From: Lenisia limosa
Taxonomy: Eukaryota; Breviatea
Length of the DNA: 64,000 nucleotides
NCBI GenBank assembly: GCA_001655205.1
Contig: LPNZ01010005.1
Coordinates: 1 to 64,000 of the forward strand
Reading direction: 5' to 3'
The notes beneath the pieces are model-generated. The model worked only from the letters and a program-made list of their open reading frames with translations, was not told the DNA's origin and did not search any database. Position numbers and translations under genes: made by a program. Positions 21,601 to 32,027 of this stretch are shown here, piece after piece (the first letter of the stretch is position 1; each line of letters opens with the position of its first letter).

Positions 21601-24600
21601 GCAGGCCATGAAGGTCTTCAAGGTGGACATGCAGCGTGTGGTCCAATGCCAGAGCTTTGCCCGTTGTCTCCTCGCCCGCAAGCTTCTCAAGCGGTAAGTC
21701 CACGCAGACAGTCGTTTCTGATTCCTAGGTTGATTGCCGATAAGCTGAAGTCAGCCGAGCAGCTGGAGCGTGAGGCTGCTGAGCGTGAGGCTGAGCGCGT
21801 GCGTCTGCAGGAGGAGCGTGACCAGGCCCGGGCCTTGGCCAATGCCAAACTCGAGGAAACCAAGGCTAAGAACAGGGAGGCCGCCGCCGCCGCTAAGGTC
21901 TGTGTCTTGTTTCTCTTGTCTCTCTTGTTTGCGTGCTGACGTGTTAGGCCCTCCGTGAGCAGCAACTGCAAGACCTGAAGGAGCTCCAGGAGCAAGAAGA
22001 GGAAATTGCCGCTCTTATTGCAGAGGAAGAGGAGATCTTGAAGGAGGAGGAGAGAGAGCACAAAGCCAAGCTCAAGCTTCAGGCTACCCAGGAGGTGCGC
22101 GGTTGTCGTTGTTGTGGAATATATTTTATCATGAGCACGTAATTGTTTTTTGAGGATATTTGACCTTCCAGGCCGAGGACCGTCGTCGTCAGGAAGAGGA
22201 GGCGCGGCAGCGTGAGGTTGAGGAACGCAAGAAGCGCGAGGAGGAGGAGAGACAGGAGGAGAAGCGCCAGCGCGAGGCTGAGCTGGCACGTGACTTGATT
22301 GCTGAAGAGCTTGCAGCTATGGACGAGGCCAACGGCGGCGAGGAGGAGATTGCCGAGGTCGTGGCCCCAGTTGTACCCGTAGCACCGACCCCGGTGGCTG
22401 AGCCCGACCTTGACGACGAGGAGGACGAGATCCTGGCAATGCTCAACGACGCCATCGAGGGCAAGTCCGAGGAACCCAAGGTTGGCTCATCATATAGTAT
22501 CATTTTCAGTTTTTTTTTTTACCTAGGGCTTCCCTACGGTCCCAAAAAAAGACCAAATCTCGATAAATCCTAGATAAATATCGATATTTGAAAGGTCTTT
22601 TTCGGATCGTATGGAAGCCCTTCATACCCCCCCCCCCNNNNNNNNNNNNNNNNNNNNNNNNNNNNNNNNNNNNNNNCGCCGGGTCTGGTCTAAATCCGTG
22701 AATTCATGTAATTGCTATCCAGTGAATTGGTGGAATTGCAAACCAGTGAATTGATGGAAGATATCCGTGAATTGATTTCATACCATTTAATATCACCATA
22801 TTTTGCTAAAAATATAATCCAATAACCCCCTCACTATTTATTTATTTATTTTATTTTTTTTCTTCCCCTCATTTTCTTCGTTTTTATCCTTTTTATCCCA
22901 CATTATCTCACCTCCCCAGGCTGCTATGCTGCCGCCTCCTCATCTCACCTCCCCAGGCTGCTGTGCTGCCGCCTCCTCCCACGGACCTCCCCCCTCCGCC
23001 GCCTGTCGACGTCAAGACCCCCGAGGTGCCGCAGTCACCCACTCTCGAGACCCCCGTCACCCCCGCAGAGTCAACCGTGGGGGGGGGGGGGGNNNNNNNN
23101 NNNNNNNNNNNNNNNNNNNNNNNNNNNNNNNNNNNNNNTTTTATTTCTCATTGCTATGTTTATTAAGTCCTTTGGGTACGAAAGTTCTTTGAGTATTCTG
23201 TAACACTGTGCAGGATCCTCATGCCCCCATTGTGGAACAGCCGCCACCAGCGCCGGCTCTGAAGCGCCCCCCTCAACTCCGTACTTTGCGCCTTGCCCAG
23301 CGCAGCCGTGCCTCCCTCCTTACGCTCGAGTCGCTGGAGGGCGCATCGTCACCCCGCACGCCCCGGTACGTGCAATGCTTTATGTCTTGGTGTGACCATA
23401 CAGTCTCAGCAACAGTGGCAGCATTCTCCTGCAGCCCGACACCAAGCCCGAGGCTCACCACGACATCCACGCATACATCAGCGACCACGCCTCTAAACGG
23501 TTCCTCCGCACCATGGTTGACGGCAAGGCCGTTTTCAGCCCCACAATCCTTGGTTGGCTCTGGGAGGTTACGTTATGTCGTTTGTAGCAGTCAGCAATGC
23601 CTTTAACACTTGTAGGCCACTCTATCATGGTCATGCCGAACCCCAAGTTCGACGCCGTGTGCCAGGAGGTCTATCTCAACATCCTGAAGTTCCTCGGCTG
23701 TGTTGAGGTGCGGTCTTGCCATCTTGTTTTTTTCGCGTTATGACTTCATGAAGTCAGAGTTGAGTTCTTTCACATGTCACCCTACAGGTCAACATCAAGC
23801 GTGAACAGCCGCTTCACTTCATCCGTGCCATCACAAGCCGCTGCATTGCCCTTCCCGGCATCCGAGCCGAGGCCTACGCCGCCACGGTCAAACAGGTCGG
23901 CGCTGCTTCTTTTTTTGTTTCCAGACCTGCAGTATTGACAGTGTAGATCACGGCGTGCAGCAACGCTGAGACCAAGGCCAAGGCATGGACGCTCATGGCC
24001 ATCATGACGGGGTGCTTCCCTCCCCCCGAGGACATGACCAACTACCTCAAGGACTTCTTCAGTGACGAGCTCAAGGTAAACTTTATCCTTGCCTTCATAC
24101 AGCCTTTTAATTTTCCACTTCCGACTGTTCCTTCCGCTTGTGTTGATTGACATAGGTCGCCCCCAACGACGTTATCAAGCGCTGTGTCAAGCGTCTCGAA
24201 AGGACCCTCATCAATGGCTCCAGGGCCGGCCCACCCTCACCCATGGAAGTTGCCGCCCTCATGGCCAACAAGCCCATTGTCATCCGTGTCAAGCTTAGTG
24301 ACGGCTCTTGCAAGGTGGGCTTCGCAGTCCTCTTCTGTGGCAATGTGTCTCTGAAATTTCTCATCTTCATACATGTATATTTTGTAATTTTGTGACTTTG
24401 GCACCCCCCCCCCCCNNNNNNNNNNNNNNNNNNNNNNNNNNNNNNNNNNNNNNNNNNNNNNNNNNNNNNNNNNNNNNNNNNNNNNNNNNNNNNNNNNNNN
24501 NNNNCCATGCACCAGATGATGGACCTCAACGACGGCTACGGCTTCGGCCTGGCCGTGGCCTACAGCGGCATCGAGTTCGGCCTCAAGCCCGAGGAGCACG

Positions 24601-27600
24601 TGCTGGACGCCATTTCACGCCAGCTGCCCGAGGTTGAGTCCCCCGTCCCCCAGATTGAGGACAAGAAGGACAAGAAGAAGAAGAAGAAGGCCGCCACCGC
24701 TGAGGTTTGTCCTGTCCTGTCTCTATTCCAAGATGAGGATTTTTTATTATTATTATTATTTTTTACTGGTGTAGCCTGTCCGCAAGCCTGTTGCTGTGGA
24801 GTTCTCCTTCAAGAAGGTGCTGTACTTGCCCCGCGAGAGTGTCAAGGACGAGCGCGCGGTTCTCTTCATGTACTTCCAGGTAGGACGCATATTACAACCT
24901 TACCCTATTAGGAAGTTGCCAAGTTAGACGCCGGGTATTACAATGACGTTGCCGGCGCGGCCCTTGTGAGACGGCTCATTGCGCTGCGCCACCGCGTGTC
25001 CAGCGGCATGGACTCCTACGACTTCAACGTCAAGGCCAAGGATGACTGGATCCATCTCATCCCCGAGGCCATCAGACCCTCCATCAAGCTCCAGGTCTGT
25101 TTCACTTGCTTGCTAACTGGACCCTTTGATGCGTCTCATTCCGCAGGAGTGGCAGCAGCAGCTGTCTCGAGCCTACTCCGACGACGCTGGTCTCACCCCC
25201 CACCAGGTCCGCATGGGGAACTTAATTGGATGTGCTTTGATCAATATTTTGTGTAGACGTGATGGTGTGGACGGCTTTGATCAATATTTTGTATAGACGT
25301 GATGGTGGGGGGCTTTGTCTACCTCTCATTGCATATACTCAGGCATGTCCTATTCCTTGACCGCCCAGGCCCGCAGCGCGTTCATCAAGAGTGCCCGTAA
25401 GTTCCCTCTTTCGCCTGTCACTGTGTTCCCTGCCGTCAACCCCGTGCCCAACGACAGCGTCCAGCACCGCTACGTTTCAGTCTGCATCGGACTCCGCACA
25501 ATGCACTTCGTCACCACCACCGACAAGGCTCTCATCAAGTCCTTCCCCACACACCAGATCAAGAGCGTGGCCTTCAACCCCACCACCGTTACAATCAAGG
25601 TTGGTCTCTTTGGTTCAACGCTTTAATTATATTTGTTTTCCACATCAAATACACAACCTTCCTGCTCACGGATTAGGTTAAGAAGCAAGGCAAGTTCAAC
25701 TTCCTGACTGCACAAGGAGGCGCCATTGCCTCTCTCGTGGCGTCGTACCTCGACCTGCTGCGTATGGAGTCCAAGCACGTTGTTGCTCTCGAGGACAACG
25801 AGATGGAGGGCGAAGAGGTCTGTTCGGCTTACATACGCACAACGATTTATTTCGCCTTACCTCACACTTCCAGGGCATGCTTTCCTTCAAGAGGGGAGAC
25901 ATCATCGACATTCTTGAGAAGGACGCGCAGGGCTGGTACCGCGGCAGCATTGAGAGCGCCAGCGGCTGGTTCCCGGGCGACATGGTACAGACTCTTGTCG
26001 GGCCGCCCGGCAGGGAGGTTGCTGATGTAAGCCCTGCCTTCCATTGCCAATGTCATGTCTTGCAACACTCACGCACCCCATAGGAGGTGCTTGCCGACTT
26101 TGAGAAGAAGAAGCGCAAGGCCGAGGAAGCCGCGACCGGTGAGGAGAAGAAGCCGAAAAAGGAGAAGGATGCTGCTAAGAGTGTTGTTACATCTCCCAAT
26201 GAGGTTTGTTACCAGTTCCGCTTTATTCTGTTTCTGTCATCCATTTCACAGCGCCAGCATTCATTCGCCAAGTACGCCGAGGCCTGCTACCGCCCCACCA
26301 AGGACATCTTTAAGAAGAAGGCTAAGGACGAGGACAGAATTTCTTTCTCAAAGCACATGCTCAAGGTACACCTATTCCGCTAGCCCCCAATACCATTGTG
26401 TTGTCAACAGATAACCCTCCCAGAACTCGCTGCATGTCATTGAGGACCTCAAGAAGGTGGAAGTCGCCCTCAACGTCAACAACTGTAAGTGCGGCATCCC
26501 GCTGAGTGTTTATTTGTTGTGATGAGGGTGGTCCTGGAATACCTGGCTACACTCTCGGACGGCTGTGGATACATGGACAAGAAACTGACGATTCCAGCCA
26601 TTATGCAGTACATGGGAGACCTTCGCCGCGTTGAGTCGGTGTCTCTGACCCAGCTCATCACCTCCATCATCCGTGTCGGCATCCTCGGCACTGAGCAGAT
26701 CAGGGACGAAATCTTCTGCCAGGTATGATGCAAAAGTCGAAAATTCCACATGTAGTTCAGGAGGCTTGGATCCGCCTTCCTCACACATGTAGCTCCTGAA
26801 GCAGATCACCAACAACCCCAAGGAGGCTTCAGTCGTTGCGGGGTGGGATCTTCTCCTCCTCTGCCTGTCTTCCTTCGTGCCTTCCAACACCCTTGCTCCC
26901 GTCATCAAGAGTTACCTTGAGAACGTCCATGACAAGGTCAACAAGCTTGCTCGTAAGCTTTTCTCTTGTAGTCACTTTTTTCATACCCTTGTGTGTGTCT
27001 CAATTTGTGGCCATTTTACGACTAACACCTCAGTTCGTCGTCTCAACCGGTCGCTGCAGAACGGCCCTCGTAAGACCACCCCCCAGCTCACCGAGGTTGC
27101 CGCCCTCAAGTCTCGCCGCCCCCTGCTCATCCCAATCCGCCTCCTGGATGGCACTCAGCTGAAGATCGAAGCCGACTCGTCCTCCACTGCCAAAGAGGTC
27201 CGTCACCATCTCTTGGTTTTGTCTACTCCCGCATTTCTCTGACCCGTCAGATCATTGCCAGCTGTATGAAGAAGGCCGGTCTTGGCGGCGCCTCGGGCTT
27301 CGGCCTCCTCGCCTCCTACGTCGACAAGCGCAACAAGGTCGGTTGCCTAGGGTCTTTCCGTTGAGATGACACTTCAATGTTGTGCCTTCCTCACGGTTCA
27401 GGAGTCCAATGATGTTGAAGTGACTATCCCTGAGAACGCCTATGTTCTTGACATCATGTCACGTGCTCTCAACCGCAAGGGCCTCTCCACCGTGGTCTTC
27501 ACTTTCGTCAAGAGCGTGAGGGGGTATGTTATATAGTATATCGTCTTCTGTATCTTGTGGTGTCAGGATGGCTTTGCTTGTGTTTTATTCCGGCAGTCCT

Positions 27601-28776
27601 ACAAGCCCGGGGAGAACCCGATGCAAGCGCCTTCTGCCGTTCAGAAGCTGATGTACTACCAGGTTGGCCCCCGTTGTCACATCCCTCTTCCCCTTTAATG
27701 ACATGGGACTGAATGTTGTTTCTCCTCTGACAACCCAGGCCGGCCACCACTTCCTCCGCGGAGAGTTCCAGGTGGACGGACAGGCCCTTCACGCCCTCGC
27801 CGCCGTCCATCACAAGCTCACCACCCGCAACCCTCCCCAGGTTAGTCCTTCCCTTATTGCTTCAGGACTACAACATGTTGTCTACGTATTTTCTAACCCA
27901 TTAAATGTTAAGCCAGCAAGTTTATTTATTTTGATTACTTCCTTTTTTGGGGGGTTGTTATATTTCACAAGTTCCCATGTTACCCCCTCCCCCCACCGAC
28001 TGGCGGTCTGGGCTTTGTTTGTTTTGTNNNNNNNNNNNNNNNNNNNNNNNNNNNNNNNNNNNNNNNNNNNNNNNNNNNNNNNNNNNNNNNNNNNNNNNNN
28101 NNNNNNNNNNNNNNNNNNNNNNNNNNNNNNNNNNNNNNNNNNNNNNNNNNNNNNNNNNNNNNGTCTATCCTGAGGTGAGGCAAAACGGTGTTTATCAGGC
28201 CAAAGCCTTGATGATTGGAAGGAACTGACCTCTCAGGGCGTCGCTCGTGGAGGCAACTGGGCAACCGTCTTCGCTGAGGCCTGGGAGAAGCTGTGTAGTG
28301 ATCCTGCCGCCACAGTGACCAGCCTCAGACAGACGTTCCTGAAACTGTGCATGAGCCTGCCTCTGTGGGGCGCAGGCTTCTTCTACGTCAACAACACAGT
28401 GGTGCCAAGCCTTCCGGAGACCGTCCTTATCACCGTCTTCAGCCAAGGCCTCATCGTGGGTTGATATTATGCTTGCTTCCAAATAGTCCGAAGAGACTGT
28501 CTTGTAGCCACCCCCCTGACGGCTTAGTTCTCGAACGCCTTCAGCATGAAGCGCTGCGCCATGTTCAGCTACGGTGACCTTGTCAGCACCTCCCCTTCGC
28601 CCACCTCCATCGCACTCACGTTCGGCAACTTGATGAACAAAACTCAAGTACGGGCTACTCATTTTCGCTGCCATTTTCCTCCATTCTTTGAGCAATCCTT
28701 GACGTCGCAGGTACTCTTTGAGACAAGTGAGTCAAAGGAGATTATCGCTTCCGTCCACCGTTACGCTAAAAAGTAG
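15640..28776 (+). CDS. Large unconventional myosin, class-VII-like tail
   Basis: An actin-based motor in about 35 short exons. Motor (about 15.6-20.75 kb): N-terminal [10 protein letters not shown], a P-loop GESGAGKT at about 16600, [13 protein letters not shown] (switch I), [11 protein letters not shown] near 17965-18000 (switch II region is DIFGFE), and [11 protein letters not shown]. The lever arm (20.8-21.75 kb) has repeated IQ motifs such as [16 protein letters not shown] charged Glu/Arg-rich helix (21.75-22.5 kb) and a Pro-rich stretch (22.9-23.4 kb) follow. The tail has MyTH4 (about 23.4-24.15 kb), FERM (to about 25.77 kb), SH3 ([17 protein letters not shown], near 25.9 kb), a Lys-rich linker, MyTH4 (26.25-26.95 kb) and FERM (27.05-28.77 kb), ending VHRYAKK. 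This order is that of myosin VII and relatives, which act in filopodia and adhesion. Four N gaps (22638, 23093, 24416, 28028) interrupt it; some tail exons may be lost. Confidence 0.9.
18384..18434 (-). tRNA. tRNA-Pro(AGG), 5' part lost in a gap
   Basis: On the minus strand the sequence contains an anticodon stem CTCGC/GCGAG closing the loop TTAGGGT (anticodon AGG, 18423-18421), a T-arm with CCGGG pairs around ATCGATC, an acceptor 3' strand TGACCCC and then a T-run typical of a polymerase III terminator. It closely resembles eukaryotic tRNA-Pro(AGG). The 5' acceptor strand and D-arm fall in a ten-N gap (18435-18444). It sits inside an intron of the myosin gene, antisense to it. Confidence 0.85.
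18889..19215. repeat. Two copies of a 97-base repeat in the myosin intron
   Basis: Copies at about 18889-18986 and 19120-19215 share CACCTATTCGATTTACAACA at their start and TAGGTGAAACCCGTAAAACG near their end, finishing AGTGCCCAGAT. The second block contains a small inverted motif (AAACCCGTAAAACGGTTT). A shorter repeat, CAGAAGAGATCACC, occurs at about 19237 and 19304. The surrounding DNA is C-rich and unlike other introns here, so this looks like inserted sequence. Confidence 0.75.
25234..25308. repeat. Tandem duplication in a myosin intron
   Basis: Two near-identical copies of about 36 bases beginning GCTTTGATCAATATTTTGT follow one another in the intron upstream of the exon that opens the FERM F3 region. 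Confidence 0.9.
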
Positions 28777-29287
28777 ATTAGTATTTATTGTTTATGTCTG
28801 AAGTGTGTAGTGGATCAATTCATATAGCTAGTCAAAAAGGAAGTCCCCCCCCCCCNNNNNNNNNNNNNNNNNNNNNNNNNNNNNNNNNNNNNNNNNNNNN
28901 NNNNNNNNNNNNNNNNNNNNNNNNNNNNNNNNNNNNNNNNNNNNNNNNNNNNNNNNNNNNNNNNNAGAATCACCGAAGAGAGGCGGACCATGGAGGGTAG
29001 AACTATTCAACCATGCTAGGAAAAAATGCACTAGAAATTTACCAGAAATGAAGAAAAAAACCAAAATTCAAAATTTCTCCATCCAACTACACTGTTCGCC
29101 ACCATGGGGTGTGTGGTCTTGCTTATACTACCCATGTTCGCCCCTTTACTCCCATACATATACATACCCCACCACCTCCAAACCCAATCATTTGCAGCAA
29201 CAAAACACAAACTGTTGTAGTTGTGGGAGGGGGTTCTTCGTTCTTCCAGTCTCTTTATTATTTTTTGTCTCAACCGAATAGACAGTT
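28777..29287. other. Intergenic interval with an N gap
   Basis: Downstream of the myosin stop. It contains a C-run leading into an N gap (28856-28965) and then AT-rich sequence. Short open frames on both strands lack splice support. I see no supported gene. Confidence 0.4.
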
Positions 29288-31906
29288 ATGTTGAATCCAA
29301 CGGAAAGGGATGCGGAGAGTGATGCAGAGGGTCTAGCAGTTTCCCTTGCCGTTGCCGCCCAACAAGGCGTTGTAGGTGGTTTGAGAGAGCGCTGTTCTTT
29401 GAATCATCATGTTATCATTAATTCCATATAAATCCATACAATGGAATGTTAATTATTGTAGTCGACATATGAGGCTGCCTCCAGAGCAAACTCATGGTGG
29501 AAGACCAGGCAGAAGTTTCATGGTCAGGGGGGGGGGGGATCATTTTCANNNNNNNNNNNNNNNNNNNNNNNNNNNNNNNNNNNNNNNNNNNNNNNNNNNN
29601 NNNNNNNNNNNTGATATGATACCTCATCCACTCGTGTGATAATTGACCCTGCTGATAAATTGTTCATCATTTCGACTCAAAAGTCGGTCATAACGGCTTT
29701 AGCATTAAAGTCCTCAATTAACGACTTTACCCCCAGTCCCTTAATCAAAGGACTGCACCACATCACCCGGTCTCCAAAAGCAAAAGAGTATGTGATTGAT
29801 CATTGTTTGTTTCCCTAAAATCATGGAGAAAAAAGGTTGTGAAAAGATTAAGTACACCTTCAGACTTTGGATATTTATAATTATTGTGAGATTAATTCAT
29901 ATCCAGTCATATATCAAATTACTTCGGATGAACCCTCGCGTTACCTTCTTTCATCATGTCAAGACTAAGAGCAATTATTTTACTCATTTTCAAACCGACA
30001 ATATCAGAAAAATAAATGAAAGCAAAACGTTAATGCTGCAGTCTAATGGAGCCGATTGCCAGTGTGACATGGGCATCTTTCGCAGTTCTGGTTCGAATAT
30101 CGTCCACACAAGACGTTATCACTTCACTGGTTGGCCAGATGACGCACTTATTGTCCAGCCCTTCACCCCGCACTGCACACATGAACACTCTTCAGTCCTC
30201 CACGACCTGTGCTGCTATGTACTGACAGAAGCAAAACCGGCGGTGTCTACGGTTTGGGGGGGTATTCAACAAAGTTGTAGGTCCCTTCTGCGTGGTTACA
30301 TTTTAGAAACATCAGGGTTGGTTTGACCTGGACTGCCAAAGTATCCGTCGAAGCTTTGGCTGTGAACCAAAAGCTGTTTCACCCTTGCTCCGAGTGGCCC
30401 ATCATGGATCTGTTGGTCTAACTGGGTTGTTGTCACCTCACAGATGCATAACGAACTCCTGCCGAAACGGCCGAGAAAATCGCAGCCTTCCGAGGCACCA
30501 AGCTCACAATCCTCAGTAGCCGTGTATGTAGTGGGATTGATAATGTGTCACATATCCTTTCCATCTCATCGTATAGTTCCGTTGCTGAGGAATCTGATGA
30601 GAAGCTACCCGAAATACCTGAAGGGACAAGAAGAACGGTTACCGACTTACTCAAAGACATCGAGTATGACTTCTTGTCTCAGGGTTGTGTTTACTTCTTA
30701 GGTCTGACTTTGCCAAAAAAGAGTCTTATTCAAACCTTGTCTCCCATTTTCCTCTCGCTCTTCCACTGGTGAGATATTGTGGCATGTCTCCGAGCAGGAC
30801 AGTGTTTATTTTTTTCAGGTGCAGTCCCTTCCCGATTCGGCGTATGCAGCACTCAAGACGGCGATCATCTCCGCCAAAATGAAATCGTCAGAACTCTCAG
30901 AAGTTCTCTCACACATCTTCTTTGAAAGGGTGGGCAGGTCGTCGATTGCTCACGTGCAGATGAAAAGCAGTGACACGTTGCCTCGCGATATGGCCGAATG
31001 TTTGATTGCGTTCTGTAATGTTTATCCGTCTCTGGTTGTGAGGTCCGTTTTAGCTCCTCTCGTCAAGGTGTCCTCCCATAAAATTGTTGTGAGTGGAATA
31101 TGTGACAACATTATTTCTCATTTGACAGGGCACAACAGTGTCAAAGACAATGGCAGTGTTACCCGGACCCTCAGCTGCATCTTTAGTGGATGCGGCTCTA
31201 TCTGTAAAAGTGGGAGGGTTCTTGAAGCCTTGTTAGATGATGGATATTTGATAGTTATGGTCGAAGTCAGTGTATGTGATAGTCTTGGTCGAAGTCAGTT
31301 TATTAAGTATAAACCACACAGGTCACATTTTGCTACGTTTCTTTATGGTTCGACCGATCCAGATTTTAGTTTTATTCTCACTATGCCCCTTCCAACCCTC
31401 ATCTATCAATTCCCACTATGCCCCTTCCAACCCTCATCTATCAATTCCCCAAATTAATATGATATTTGTCAGTCTTGATTCATACTCAATGCAAGAATCA
31501 TTTGTTCATGTTTTACTCCTGTAGCTTACCCCTTGTATTGTTGTCATTTTGTCAACAGCAATTAAACAAAAGGTTTGGTTGGGTTTGACATACATATTGT
31601 CTTGGTCGTATTTCATCATAAGGTAATAAATACTCCAGGTTCCGAAGCAAGCCTTTGCCTCAGTTGGTGCATGCTTAATCAAAGTTGAAAAAGAGGCGAA
31701 GTATGGGAATTTGTTATTTCACGCATTAGATCCACAATTCCATTTGCCCAACTTGTGATCTCGTTATGTAAGTACTGTCCTGAACATCTTCTCAGTTATC
31801 AGGTTCGCTATTTGTTCTGCTTACTGTTTAGGATGGGCTTTTGGAGTTATCTAGCTCTTGTAAGATGTCCAAAGCAGTTCTCAAATCGGTAAAAGCTCTC
31901 AAGTAA
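29288..31906 (+). CDS. Alpha-helical protein, possibly FANCE-like
   Basis: Start MLNPTERDAESDAEGLAVSL at 29288; first exons are clear but the middle is broken by an N gap (29550-29611) and by doubtful junctions near 29820-30100 and 30680-30790. Recognisable coding blocks include VAEESDEKLPEIPEGTRRTV, DLLKDIEYDFLSQ, QSLPDSAYAALKTAIISAKM, RDMAECLIAFCNVYPSLVVR, SVLAPLV and the C-terminal LLELSSSCKMSKAVLKSVKA. These look like stacked helices. The alternation of short Leu-rich helices and a last helix with a serine-lysine pattern resembles the C-terminal repeat domain of Fanconi anaemia protein E, but I cannot prove it. Another helical-repeat family (ARM/HEAT) is equally possible. No membrane segment or signal peptide. 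Confidence 0.5.
31379..31448. repeat. Two-copy 35-base tandem repeat
   Basis: CACTATGCCCCTTCCAACCC and the 15 bases that follow are repeated once in tandem with no mismatch, inside an intron of the alpha-helical gene. A shorter duplication (GGTCGAAGTCAGT) precedes it near 31259-31300. Confidence 0.9.
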
Positions 31907-32027
31907 TTATCCTACATGAATGGAATTATTTTTTCATTTAAGCAATCAAGAAAATGTGAAGCACTTCCAATAAACTTATTAATATACATTATATTTATAT
32001 ATATACCCAAGAAACATCAAAACAACA

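Noticed and set aside
22189-22503. Serine-rich minus-strand frame.
   Set aside because: Antisense of the Glu/Arg-rich coiled coil of the myosin.
29796-30326. Plus-strand frame of 176 codons taken as one exon.
   Set aside because: Residue make-up is poor and it conflicts with exon signals (for example ITSDEPSRYLLSS in another frame); part of it may be intron.
30680-30700. An 18-nt intron (GTTGTG...CTTAG) in the alpha-helical gene.
   Set aside because: The segment is a multiple of three and open, so the frame runs through it; there is no need for an intron, though the next junction stays unresolved.
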